This document shows, piece after piece, positions 19,346-30,110 of a stretch of 64,000 nt of DNA. Source of the stretch: Coenobita brevimanus (lineage: Eukaryota > Arthropoda > Malacostraca > Decapoda > Coenobitidae); NCBI GenBank assembly GCA_032717465.1, contig CM064658.1, forward strand, positions 2,417,501 to 2,481,500. The letters are read 5' to 3'. Within the stretch, counting starts at the first letter, position 1; each line of letters begins with the position of its first letter. The translations under genes were made by a program, and so were the position numbers. Under the pieces are notes generated by a model. That model saw only the letters and a program-made list of their open reading frames with translations. It did not search any database and had not been told where the DNA came from.

Positions 19346-21531
19346 ATTTTTTTTTTTTAAATAACAGAAGAGGAAGGAAAAAAAAAAAAAAATCCATACA
19401 TCAGATTACTGGTGTCCTCCATTCATAAAATATCTGTAACAGTTGGACTTGAACTGCTGCAGGTTGAAGTTTGGAGGGAAACAACTCTAGGGAAGCGAGT
19501 TCCAGAGAGATGCAGTTCGGGGAATGAAAAAATTCTGATAGGCAGAAGTTCTGCAACATAGCTGAGTGACGTTCCAGTCATGAGCGCTACCAGATGCCCA
19601 TGTAGCACGAGGGAAGGCATGGAGAGGTGGCACAATGGACGCAACTTCGTCTGAGCATTTGCCATAAAAATATCTGTAAAACAATGCAAGGGAGGCAACA
19701 TTCCTTCTTACTTGTAGGGGAGGTAGTTTATTTATAATAGCAGGGTTATTAATAATTCCAACAGTTTTGCTCTGAATTTTGTATAGTTGTTTTAATGCAA
19801 CCTCTCCACATCCATTCCACAAGGGTGAGCAATATTCAAGCTGACAGCGCACATGACTATTATAAATCATAGCTAACTGCTTGTCAGAGGAGAAGTTACG
19901 GACTCTGTAAAATAATCCAAGTTTCTTTGAGGAGGTTTTAGCAAGTGATCTGACATGAGAGATCCAGCTGAGGGCACTTATGTGAGACGCCGAGAATTTC
20001 AATACTTTTGGAGATGGGAATATTAGTAGCACTGAAGGTAATATACAAATCTGGCAATATTTGTCTATTAGTAAATTGTATATATTTGGTTTTACTAGCA
20101 GTAAATGAGACAAGGTTGTTTTGTCCCCATTCACTGATCGTAGATAAATCTTGATTTATGGAGATGGCTGTATTGAGTTGAGAGTTAGAGATATTGGACT
20201 TTGTAAATGGGTGTCAGCGTGTGAATGAACTATGAAGTGTTGAGTCATCTGCATATGAGTGGATGGGTTTGCGGGTGACAGATAAGAGATCATTAATATG
20301 AACCAGGAACAGGGTTGGCGCCAGAACTGAGCCTTGTGGCAAGCCGGCGTTAATTGAGTGGAAATTGGAATATACATCATCTACTTTTACTCTTATTTTT
20401 CTGTCGCTGAGGTCTGGGGAAAGCAGAGGAATAGAAGACGTTAGTCCACAGCAAGGGAGTTTGGACAGCAGGGAATGGTGCCATACTCTGTCGAAAGCTT
20501 TAGAAATATTAAGGGCTACTGCATGAGTTTCTCCATGTAGGTCGATTGATTGATGGATGGTATGAGTCAGGAGATTGAGTATGTCAACTGTGGATCTTTC
20601 GTGGCGAAAACCATATTGTCTATCACTAATTAGGTTGTTGGATTCAAGATGTTTAACTATGTGCTTATTAATTAAAAATTCAAATACTCTACCAAAAGAT
20701 GTGACAGTTATGGGTCTGTAATCAGAGGAGTCAGAGGAACTTCCTTTCTTTGGAAATGGGTGGATATTGACTTCTTTCCATGAATTAGGGAATGTAGAAG
20801 TACGTATGCACAGTCTGAATAATTTAGCTAGAACTGAGACAAGTTCTGGGGAACACTTTTTCAAAACAATTGTAGGAATTCCATCTAGGCCTGGAGCTTT
20901 GTTGGTGGGTAAATTGTCTAGGATGTTTTTTTACGTATCTTGTCTGTATTTAAGTGGAACAATTTCGGGAGAGTCAAGTTCTAGTACTGGGACGTTCTGG
21001 CTGACTTCCTCTATGAAAGAATTTCTGGCAAAGGTACTGGCAAAGATATCTGCTTTCCCACGTGGGTCCTTTGTAACGTTGCCATCTGAAGATTTTAGTG
21101 GGGGAATGGATGATGTTAAAGTTATTATTGAAAGAATTGAGACTTGATCAGAATATTCCATTGCCATTAGGACTTAAGTAGATTTGATGCTTGATTTTGA
21201 AGAAAGTTTGATTTAGCGAGATTTATTACAGCTTTTGCATGGTTTCTAGCAATTTTAAATTGGGAGAGTGATTCAGATGGTTTTTATTTTAAGTAAGAGT
21301 TATATGCTGATGACTTTTGGGCTGTTGCTCTGGCACAGGTGCTATCAAACCATTTTGGAGAGTTCGGTCTTTTAGTGAACTGTTGACTTGGTATGAATAA
21401 ATCCATACCAGCTAGTATTAAGTCGTAAATGTAGGACTGGGTAGAACTGGCATCACTAGAGAAGAAAGACTACCATGGAATGTCAGCAAGATAATTTCTT
21501 AATCCAAACCAGTTTACTTTACCCAGGGTAA
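19337..21531 (-). mobile_element. Jockey/CR1-like LINE, 5'-truncated and defective
   Basis: A non-LTR retrotransposon ORF2 read on the minus strand. From right to left I see an endonuclease-to-RT linker (VNWFGLRNYLADIPW at the right edge, 21480-21525). The RT domain follows in 20214-20864: KKGSSSDSSDYRPIT, then LNISKAFDRVWH (motif A), GLPQGSVLAP (motif B) and SYADD (motif C). A C-terminal part in 19430-20134 includes LEYCSPLWNG and IPRTASLWNSLP. The endonuclease and ORF1 are missing. The frame breaks at least after SYADD and also carries stops in the linker. Motif A has Asn (codon AAT, 20508-20510) where the catalytic Asp belongs. The 3' end carries a T-run on the minus strand (19379-19392). 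Truncated, frame-shifted and with a dead active site, it cannot move itself. Confidence 0.85.
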
Positions 21532-21762
21532 GGTAAGGAGAGGGTATGGTAGGGGAGGGAGAAATAGGGCAGCGCAGGTTAGGGTAGGGTAGGAGAGGAG
21601 GAAATAGGGTAGGGTAGGGCAGAGTAGGGTAGGGCAGAGTAGGGTAGGGCAAGGTAAGGTAGGGCAGGGCAGGGCAGGGCAGGGCAAGGCAGGGCAGGGC
21701 AAGGCAGGGCAGGGTAAGGGTAGGGTAGGGTAAGGGTAAGGGTAAGGGTAAGGGCAGTATGT
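21527..21762. repeat. Pentanucleotide array (GGGTA/GGGCA)n, right part
   Basis: Contains the right copy of the candidate target-site duplication (21532-21546), then tandem AGGGT/AGGGC units ending as GGGTAA at about 21755. Confidence 0.9.
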
Positions 21763-22160
21763 GTATGAGGTGACAGTATCGACCTTGATCCCAGGCCAAG
21801 TACTTCCCTAACACCCTGGCAACGGAGGCGGGGCACAAACCATTACATGAACACCTTGACTCGCACCCACAGCCAGCACCTTCACACCGGGATTTCTATG
21901 CTAACTTCTTGAGGTGAATACAGAAAAATCAGACAACGTTCTCGAAAACAAAATAAAACGTTCCCGGGCTGACAGGGTTTAGGGCACACTGTACTGTTTA
22001 TCAGGCACATGTGAAACCGATTTCAGGGCACATACAATTACTATACGTGTACAACCTTAAGTATTCAAACAGTTACTTTTTGTGGTACATTTTCAATAAG
22101 TACTACAAGCACAAAATGTTAATCACTGCAGTTTTTAATATCTATTGGTATTGGTATTTC

Positions 22161-22162
<2 letters not shown>
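21763..22162. other. Unique sequence, no feature seen
   Basis: No credible ORF or repeat was recognised. Confidence 0.5.
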
Positions 22163-22206
<44 letters not shown>

Positions 22207-22470
22207 TGGTTTGATGTAGGAAGACTTGATGGACATTTCCAGGTGACGGCAAATTAAGGCAGACCGCCCTTGGAGATGACACTGAAAAGGAGAAGAAAAG
22301 GAGGAAGGAAGGAAGGATGTCGAAGGAAGAGAGTATGTAAGAGGAGCAAGCGAAGAAGCAAAAAGGAGAAAGAGGAGTAAATGAAGAAGCAGAGATGAGG
22401 AGGAGGAGGAGGAGGAGGAGGAGGAGGAGGAGGAGGAAGAAGAAGAAGAAGAGGAGGAGGAAGAGATATG
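22163..22470. repeat. (GA)n and (GAG/GAA)n tracts
   Basis: (GA)n at 22163-22206, then an A/G-rich stretch with (GAG)n at 22397-22435 and (GAA)n to 22450. Confidence 0.9.
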
Positions 22471-22614
22471 ATGATAATGATGATGATAAGGTGGAGAAAG
22501 TTTGATGTTGAAACAAGGCGTGATAATCCCGTAGAGTTTTATTTCATTTGTTTTATTAATACTTGCTGTATATTTCTGTGTAGTTTTCAATAATTGCCAG
22601 TTCTCTTACACATC

Positions 22615-22725
22615 TTTACACTTACACATACATACATACAAATACATACATATAAGCAAACATACTGTACATACATACAAACATACAGTGCATACAAAAA
22701 TACATACATACATACGCGTTCTTAC

Positions 22726-22760
<35 letters not shown>

Positions 22761-22849
22761 CTGGAACGGAAATTACGACATGCATCCACATACACAATAA
22801 AACATAAATTTACATACACACGCGCACGCACACACTTCTTTACAACGGA

Positions 22850-22917
<68 letters not shown>

Positions 22918-23013
22918 ACACACACACACACCTACTAAAACATTCATTAAGGCAAGGTAAACACATATAGCTCACTCCTCAAGCAGGGAGAGAGAGAGAG
23001 AGAGAGAGAGAGA
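22615..23013. repeat. (CATA)n, (AC)n and (GA)n microsatellites
   Basis: Imperfect TACA/CATA units from 22620 to 22715, (AC)n at 22730-22757 and 22854-22931, and (GA)n at 22987-23013. Confidence 0.9.
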
Positions 23014-23083
23014 CTAATTTCGTCACAGCAGTTACCTTGGTTTTTCTTTTTCTTTCTCTAAATACGAGGGTGAATGTTGGTAG

Positions 23084-23105
23084 TTTCTCTCTCTCTCTCT
23101 CTCTC
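23084..23105. repeat. (CT)n microsatellite
   Basis: A short CT run immediately upstream of the SINE-like head. Confidence 0.9.
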
Positions 23106-23109
23106 GGAC

Positions 23110-23260
23110 GTTAAGTAGCGCCTGGTGGTGTAGTGGTCAGGACGCCCCGGTCGGAGTAAGAAGTGGAAAATAAGTGAAAATGTTACATAATTCTTCCACT
23201 GCCTCAACAGGCTTGGAATATGCCTACCCCATCCTGTCTCAGTGCCTACGTGACGTGTGT
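23110..23260 (+). mobile_element. tRNA-like SINE head
   Basis: GCGCCTGGTGGTGTAGTGGTCAGGACGCC resembles the box A region of a tRNA (TGGYNNAGTGG) and matches the head of the element at 23856 (CGCCTGGTGGTCTAATAGGC). The rest diverges. Confidence 0.5.
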
Positions 23261-23272
23261 GTACATCCCGAC

Positions 23273-23430
23273 CGCTAAAGTATACATACATACATACATA
23301 TATACATACATACACAGATACATATATACATACATACATACATACACACATACATACATACACACATACATACATACATACATACATACATACACAGGTA
23401 CACACATAAATATATATATACACAAATATA
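23273..23430. repeat. (TACA)n tetranucleotide array
   Basis: Imperfect (TACA)n with TATA interruptions. It gives artefactual Tyr/Val/Cys frames. Confidence 0.9.
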
Positions 23431-23519
23431 CGTACAGTAAAAAAAGATGAAGAGCAACAACAACAACAACTAAAGAACACATACAGACATACAGTCAGAC
23501 AACCAGACACCAATGTTTA

Positions 23520-23521
<2 letters not shown>

Positions 23522-23569
<48 letters not shown>

Positions 23570-23607
23570 TATGAGCGTGTAACAATATAGCGTGTAAGTC
23601 AGTGAAG

Positions 23608-23651
<44 letters not shown>

Positions 23652-23652
23652 C
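23522..23652. repeat. (GA)n and (AC)n microsatellites
   Basis: (GA)n at 23523-23567 and (AC)n at 23612-23650. Positions 23653-23850 show no gene. Confidence 0.9.
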
Positions 23653-23855
23653 CTGAAGCCAGAGGAAGGGCTGTTACCTCATACCCATATCTTGCCTTAT
23701 ACCAGCAAGTCTCCATGTTAAATATAGTATACCTTTTATAATACTTTGTGGAAGGCAGGGGCGCCATCATCCACTCACTCGACGTAGTGCTATCTTCAGG
23801 GGACTTTAACCTAGGAAACCATTTACTACGCTGGGTGGTAACCATATACTCAAAT

Positions 23856-24045
23856 GACGCCTGGTGGTCTAATAGGCTAAGGCGCTCCAGGGTTTCCATC
23901 TGAGAGGTGGTTAGGGTTTAGTAGTCTTAAAATGCGACTCAGGGAAGTGTGAGGCTGGTCACCCTTGCCTTAAATGTCGAGACTGAACAGCCTAACCCAG
24001 GGCCCCTACGTTCTTGATGGAAAAAATAAAAAATAAAGATTAGAT
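23856..24045 (+). mobile_element. tRNA-like SINE, most complete copy
   Basis: It begins CGCCTGGTGGTCTAATAGGCTAAGGCG (box-A-like). The middle contains GGTTAGGGTTTAGT. It ends AGCCTAACCCAGGGCCCCTACG...GATGG plus an A-rich tail. The head matches 23110 and the tail matches 1860 and 6150, which links these pieces into one family about 180 bp long. Confidence 0.6.
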
Positions 24046-24079
24046 GACTGCAATGACTTAACCAACACCCCCTTCCACT

Positions 24080-24900
24080 TTATTCCTCTCTCTCCATGTA
24101 GCACTTCTTCCTTTCCTTTCTGTCTTTCTCATCGTCTCCTGCCATCTTTCTCTCTTCTCTCTCTCTCTAAATATGTCTTTCCTTTGCGCTTTCTCTTCAT
24201 CCTTCCTTCCTTCTATTCTTTCCCTTCAGTTTCTCCTTCCTTCTTTCCGACCTTCCTACTTTCCTTCTTCCTTAACTACCTTTTTTTCCCTTAACTTCTG
24301 ACCTTCCTTCATCTGTAACCTCCTTTCTCCCGACTGTTCCTCTCTCTCCCTCTCTCCTTGCTTCCATCTTTCTTCTTTCCTTCCCACCCTCCTACCTTCC
24401 TTTCCTTGTAATCTTCCTTCCATCCCTCCTTCTTTTGTCCCTTCTTTCCCCCCTTTTATCTTCCGCTCCATCCTTCTTCCCTCAGTCTTTTCCTCCATTC
24501 TTTCCTCCTCATTATCCTTCCTTCCCTCTCCTTCTTCGTTTTCTCCATTACACCTTCCTCTCTTCCTTTCTTCTATCCACAGTTCATTTTCTTTCTTACC
24601 TTCCTTTCATATCCACTTCTACTCCCTCTTCCACCACTCTTCCTCTCTCCCTCTTGCACTCTTTCCCTCTCTCTCTCTTCTCCACTCCTTCCCTCTCTGT
24701 ACCTCTTCCTCCACTCTTCCCTCTCTCCCTCTTCCTCTACTCTTTCCCTCTCTCTCCCTCTTCCTCCACTCTCCCTCTCACTGTTCCTCCACTTTCTCCT
24801 CATCTCTCCCTCTTCCTCCACACTCTCCCTCTTTCTTCACTCTCCCTCTCTCTCTTCCTCCACTCCCTCCCTCTTTCTCCAGCACTTTCCGTCTCCACAT
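24080..24900. repeat. Long polypyrimidine (C/T) tract
   Basis: Roughly 800 bp with few purines, made of irregular CTTCC, CCTCT and TTCC units. The 186-residue plus-strand frame is low complexity. Positions 24901-25295 are unremarkable. Confidence 0.85.
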
Positions 24901-25295
24901 ACAGCATCCTTCACACAACACCAATGTATTCCCCTCACCATCACATCACCAGCTTTCACAATATACCGCGTGGGATGTCAGCGTGCACAAGTTAGTTTCA
25001 GAGTCATCACAACAATGTCCATTATTTACACAACTTCTTTATTTATACAACCCTGCCGACTACCGCGGAATCTACAGTGTGCATAATATTAAGAAACACG
25101 TCAGACATTACGTTATATGTCTTATGAATTATAATACGTGAAGGGATTTTCCTTTTTGCGTCTAAGATGGAGAAATTTTGGAAGGCATAAGAGAAATTCA
25201 GTATCTGACTATATATCTTTATCCTATATGTATATTTTTATCTATATATCTATCTACTTATGCATGTATACATTAAAAATATAGGAGACATCGAC

Positions 25296-25297
<2 letters not shown>

Positions 25298-25326
<29 letters not shown>

Positions 25327-25560
25327 GGGCATAGAAACAGACACCAACTACACAGTGACAACAGACACGCACAGTGACAGACAAACACACAGTGACAGAA
25401 ATAGGCAGAGTTTGACAGACGAACTAGGGACTAACAATACCAGAGACACAGAAAGACAGACACGAGTTTTTAAAATTCGGCAAAATAACGTATCATTCAG
25501 GATTTGAACTTCGAAAACTTAAAAAAAAAAAAAAAAACGGTAAATTTGGAACCGTTGCGT
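25298..25560. repeat. (AC)n and degenerate CAGTGACAGACA repeats
   Basis: (AC)n at 25300-25326, followed by several copies of an ACAGTGACAGACA-like motif to 25400, and an A(17) run at 25520. Confidence 0.75.
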
Positions 25561-25614
25561 CGTCACGAATAACGGTAACGGAATTCTTAGGACCGTTTGT
25601 ATGTTTGTTTGTTT

Positions 25615-25923
25615 GAAGGGTGTGATGGGGAAGGGAGAGATTAAGGGAGGAAGTAGGAAGGGGGGTGTTGAGGGAGAGATGGAGGAGGAGGAAAGGGAAG
25701 GGAGGGAGAAGGAAAAGGGGGGGTTGAGGTAGGGATGTAGGAGGAGGAAAGGGAAGACAGCTAGATAGATGGACAGTAGATTGAAAGATATGAATGGATA
25801 AAACAGATAGACTGGAAGGTAGGTTGGTAGATGAGAGAAAGAGAGAGAGAGAGAGAGAGAAGGGAGAGCACGACTGATAAGGTAAAGGAAAATTAATCTT
25901 GAAAACCCCTATATCAGGTCTGC

Positions 25924-25983
<60 letters not shown>

Positions 25984-26651
25984 GTGGGTAGGGAAAAGAA
26001 GAGATGGTTGGTAGGAAGGGAAGAAGTCAGAAACATGAGAGGAAGAGGGAAGAGACAGGGAGGGAGAAAAAGACGTAGGTAGGAAAAAGGAAGAGGGGCA
26101 GAAGGGAGGAGGAAAGGAGAAAGGGAAGAAAGGAGGGAGAGAAGGAAAAGATGTTTGGAAGGAAGGAAGGGAAGAGTAAAAAACAAGAGAGGATGGAGGA
26201 AGATGAGATAATATGAGAGAGGAGAGAAAGGAGGGAGGAACAAGTTGAAGGAGAGATGAAGGAGGGGAAAAGATGAAAGAAGAGGAGGTAGGAAGATGAA
26301 GAGAGAGGAAGAGGAGAGGAAGAAGGGGGAGAGGTGAAAGAAGAGGAGGTTGGAAGATGGAGAGAGAGGAAGAGGATAGGAAAAAGGGGGAGAGGTGAAA
26401 GAAGAGGAGGTTGGAAGATGGAGAGAGAGGAAGAGGAGAGGAAAAAGGGGGAGAGGTGAAAGAAGAGGAAGTAGGAAGATGGCGAGAGAAAGAGGAAAGG
26501 AAGAGGGGAGAAAGGGAGGGAGGAGTGGATGGAGAGAGGGAGGAGAGATGGAGAAAGAGAAGGGGGAGAAGAGAAGTAAGACCAGGAAGAAAAAAAGGGA
26601 GGGGGGTAGAGAGGGAGGGAGGCAGTGCATACATGGAATGAACTGCATGTC

Positions 26652-26688
<37 letters not shown>

Positions 26689-26790
26689 GAAGCGATGTAA
26701 AATGAAAGTAAATGCAGTGTAGGATGTATGAGACTGAAATACGTGCAGGAGAGGAGATGGAGGAGGAGCCACAAGAGAGAGAGAGAGAGA
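25615..26790. repeat. Polypurine region with 61-bp repeats and (GA)n
   Basis: A/G-rich DNA with (GA)n at 25843-25862, 25926-25978, 26656-26686 and 26775-26794. Between 26270 and 26490 a 61 bp unit (GAAGATGGAGAGAGAGGAAG onwards) recurs; starts at 26353 and 26414 give the period. The 240-313-residue minus-strand frames are artefacts. Confidence 0.9.
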
Positions 26791-26799
26791 GAGGGAGGC

Positions 26800-26975
26800 A
26801 GTAGTAAAGTGGTGATGTGGATCAACACTGCTTGCCACCGGTCGCATTGTCGCATCTCGCATCCCTTGAAGTTTTATTCTTATTACTCTTTCCTCTTATC
26901 GGCTCCGGTCCTCACCCCTCCTCGGCCGGGTCTCGACTCTGGTCCTCGTCGGTCTCGGAGTCAGGCTGGGTAAGA
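26800..26975 (+). other. CpG-rich patch with a donor-like site (possible alternative first exon)
   Basis: The sequence becomes CpG-rich (CCGGTCGCATTGTCGC, CGGCCGGGTCTCGAC) and ends at CTGG|GTAAGA, a good splice donor, about 350 bp upstream of the proposed arginine kinase start. It could be an alternative noncoding exon of the same gene. No TATA box was seen. Confidence 0.25.
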
Positions 26976-27053
26976 CAAGGGAGCCATATAAAAATAAAAG
27001 GTTCTAAATATAAGATGGTGGTAGGGTGAAGGCCAGGATTGGTGCCGGCCCTC

Positions 27054-27061
27054 TGACGTCA
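27054..27061. promoter_or_regulatory. CRE palindrome upstream of arginine kinase
   Basis: Perfect TGACGTCA about 260 bp upstream of the proposed transcription start. A MEF2-like ATAAAAATAA lies at 26988-26997 and an E-box CAGGTG at 27160-27165. Such sites would fit a muscle-expressed, activity-responsive gene, but function is inferred. Confidence 0.4.
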
Positions 27062-27289
27062 TCGACCCATGGCGGCTCACCCTCAGATGCCGGTAGCTGT
27101 ATTTCCCGTATTTTATAAAGTACTGTTTGTTTAGGCCACATCACTATGAATATATGTTCCAGGTGCATAATAAATCATATCTGGGGTAGGGAATAGTTAA
27201 TTAGTCGTTAGGAAAGGTGAGATTTACGAGAGAAAGCGAGTTCTGGAGCCACACCTTTGAACCGGCAGGACACGCCCCCCGCGCCCGCC

Positions 27290-27353
27290 TATATATACCG
27301 GAAAGCCGGCACAAGCTCCACTCGCCGTTGAGTCGAGGAGAGGTTTGGACGGT
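27290..27353 (+). promoter_or_regulatory. Proposed arginine kinase core promoter (TATA, Inr, DPE)
   Basis: TATATATA begins at 27290. Taking A at 27320 (TCCACT, fitting the BBCABW initiator) as +1, the TATA box starts at -30. GGACG at 27347-27351 then falls exactly at +28 to +32, matching the downstream promoter element RGWYV. GC-rich CACGCCCCCCGCGCCCGCC lies just upstream of the TATA box. The three elements at canonical spacing support a real start site. Assignment to the gene whose ATG is 9.1 kb away is inference: it is the only plus-strand gene downstream, and its coding exon is preceded by a 3' splice site. Confidence 0.5.
27320..27351 (+). other. Proposed noncoding first exon of arginine kinase
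   Basis: The 32 nt from the proposed start to ACG|GTACGT, a good splice donor at 27352. It has no ATG. Joined to the 22 nt at 36451-36472 it gives a 54 nt leader, a normal length for a highly translated mRNA. Another strong donor (GAG|GTAAGT at 28204) would give a much longer leader, so the exon end is uncertain. Confidence 0.4.
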
Positions 27354-28308
27354 ACGTGGCCTGCTCAACACACACTACATTACATACTACTACCTTTGTG
27401 AATCATCCCTCCCTAGCCCACCGAAGTGATTGTTTTAGTGTGTCCTGGTGACTGTTGTAAATGTGATAGTGTCGTGAGAGAGAGGCACTGTGCTCAAATC
27501 GTGTTCAAAAATTACGTGAGCCGGCTGATCAGTGCACCGGCGGGCATTGTGGAACGGCATTGAATTGTCATCAATAACGTAAACTGAAGTGCTCAGGGGA
27601 GTACTGTGAAAATCAGATTTATACATTTATTGGTTTGTCAAAAAATTCATCACTTAAACAGTAGCTTCGATTTATGCAATTATTTTTGTATGTGGAATTG
27701 AAGTAACGTTAATTTTGGAGGTGATAGGCCTACTTAGCTTGGAAAAGTTTTGAATGTTACTTTAGTAGTTTATTGCCGGTACTTCTGAGCAAAATTAAAA
27801 TGTGAACAACTGTTTGATGTTCACTTTCTGTACCAAGTAAACTTAATGTGAACCGAATCATTTTCAAATATTACCCCAGTGCCACACCCCCTCACCGTAT
27901 CACTAATGTTACCATAAAATTAAATTGTGGGAAATGTATTGCCCTGGCCTGCCCTGGGAAATATGTGGCCTACTTCAGGGTGGGGAGAGGGAGGGGACGT
28001 AGGCCTAACACCCAGCTAGGCCTACGTCACGAATGTAGCCCTGACATGACGTTGTATTTAGACCTAACTTATAACCTATCAAACCTCATCATAGGGTGGT
28101 GAAAGCGGTCGAGATGAGATTAGTATTTAGGCAACTTTATATTTTGTATTTATATTGAATGTACTAGTGAAAAAAAATTACCTCTAAGACGTAATTAGTG
28201 GAGGTAAGTAGTATGCTAATGTTAAGTGCATGTAATTTGCAGAGTAGTACATCTGACCAAACAGATCATTTAGTGAAAGTGGTTTTAAGCGGCTGCAACT
28301 TTTTTTTT

Positions 28309-28311
<3 letters not shown>

Positions 28312-28370
<59 letters not shown>
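28312..28370. repeat. (GT)n microsatellite
   Basis: About 28 GT units inside the proposed 5'UTR intron. Confidence 0.95.
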
Positions 28371-28371
<1 letters not shown>

Positions 28372-28584
28372 CGATAGGTTAGGCAAGTACAGTAATTTAC
28401 GATCCCTTACGAGAATTGAACCTTGCGGGAATATTTCGTAACCTAAGATATTTCGTAACTTAAGAAATCCCAATAAAGGCCATAAGGGCGAAGTTCACGA
28501 TGCCGGCCACTGCACTCTCCCCCTTGACACTGCAGCCGGCTTGTCAATTTTTTTACGGTAGTTTGTCGCGAAAGTTTTCTTGCA

Positions 28585-28865
28585 TTAAATTTTTTGAATC
28601 CCGGCTATTATACCTTTTTTTTCTTTTTTTTAGGGATATAAACAATTGGATTTATAATTTTTTTTTGCATGTTTGTACACTTCCATACTAATCCTGTCCA
28701 CTTGGTTTTTTTCCCTTATTTCGTGCTTTAAATTTGTTTTTGAATCCCGGTTAAAATGAACTGTTGGTTTTGTGGTAGGGATATAAACCAGTTGGATTTA
28801 CAAGAATTTTGAATGTTTGTACAATTCCATGTTTCTTAATCCTGTCCACTTGTTTTTTTCCCCCC
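28585..28865. repeat. ~150-bp tandem duplication
   Basis: TTTTTGAATCCCGG, then GGGATATAAACMA and TTGGATTTA, then ATGTTTGTACA and ATCCTGTCCACTTG occur in the same order twice (from 28590 and from 28738). Confidence 0.85.
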
Positions 28866-29329
28866 ATGTTCCTGGCCTAAATCCACCTCGTAATAACCTC
28901 CAGAGTATATTATTTTCAGACTAGCCCTTCCCATTTATGATACTGTGAAAATAATGACGAAACATGGAAGTGGGAAAATGTGTGCAGTTAGGGAGGGTCT
29001 GGGCTTGTCTGAGGGGGAAAGGAAATAGCTAAGGAGTGGCTGCTTTGAATATTAGGATTAGGGTATCATTTTTTTTCCTTTTTTTTTTTCATTTTTGCCC
29101 CTTTGGAGTTCGCGCCACACCCAGACTTATAATCGCTGGACGTACCCAACAGCCACCCACACACGCATCCTCAAGTACTGTACCATGGTTACTGTTGCCC
29201 ACATACAAACCTCCTAGTTACTCCAAAACTGATACTTCTCTCTCTCTCTCTTTGCTAACTCTTGCACTAAGTCTCCACGTCTACTGCTGCGCCACTCACC
29301 CTTCCCAGAATCCTACCACAAGTAAAACA

Positions 29330-30110
29330 ACGCTACAAAGACCGTGCAACCACACACACCCCTACTTCATACTACCTACCCACCTCAACTACCACATACA
29401 GCTAACGACACACTGAATTCACACTTACACTGCTCTTTATACCTCCACATCTCACTGCAGTTACATCACTCCTACGTCACATTTGCCATACATGCTCCAC
29501 AACACACTAGTCCAAACCCTTACATTACCACTGTCGCCAACACTAGCACAACTACCACACGCTTACACTACACTACCACGCCCTCACACTCCACTTACCA
29601 CAGTCACCACCACCACGCACCACCATAACTAAAACAACTATCACAGTCTAAACACGCTACTTCACCCTCAACATGACAACCACCACAACCACATATCCTA
29701 TCCACATCACGCCACAAGTCACACCACCACACACTCTTAATCCATGACAAGTACCACATCACACCACAACCGCCACACCACACTTATTCCATTCACATCA
29801 CGCCTCACGTCACACCACCACACACCCTTAATACTAGAATGAGATAAGGATAGCAAAGAAGAGCCTTTTTTTGCTATCCTTATCACATTCTAGTAGTTCA
29901 ATTAATCTTCTAGAGCTGCCTAGCAAGGGCCAACCGGCCTTACTGCAGTTATCTTCTCTTATATTCTTATGTCTACCACAGCACACCACTACAAACGCAC
30001 GACATCCATACTCCATCCACGTCACCACTGCACACCCTTACACAATCACATCACACCACCACAACCACATCCTACCCTGCCACCACTCCACCACCACCAC
30101 CCTCTAGTCT
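29330..30110. repeat. A/C-rich CAC-type low-complexity region
   Basis: Irregular CACCAC, CCACAAC and ACACTAC motifs with almost no G on the plus strand. It is interrupted at 29830-29990 by the hairpin listed next and about 100 bp of mixed sequence. Confidence 0.75.
29833..29894. repeat. 24-bp-arm hairpin
   Basis: ACTAGAATGAGATAAGGATAGCAA (29833-29856) and its inverted complement at 29871-29894 differ at one position, with a 14-base loop between. It could be a precursor-like RNA hairpin or a short inverted duplication. Confidence 0.8.

Noticed and set aside
18469..19397. 245-residue and neighbouring minus-strand ORFs
   Set aside because: They lie over polypurine DNA and the (GGGTA/GGGCA)n array; composition follows the repeat.
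23110..23165. Functional tRNA gene
   Set aside because: Only the box A side looks tRNA-like; no cloverleaf or proper box B follows.
23220..23513. Tyr/Val/Cys-rich ORFs resembling a membrane protein
   Set aside because: Pure translation of (TACA)n; open in three frames.
25909..26855. 241- and 313-residue minus-strand ORFs
   Set aside because: Low-complexity Ser/Leu/Pro/Phe sequence from a polypurine tract and (GA)n runs.
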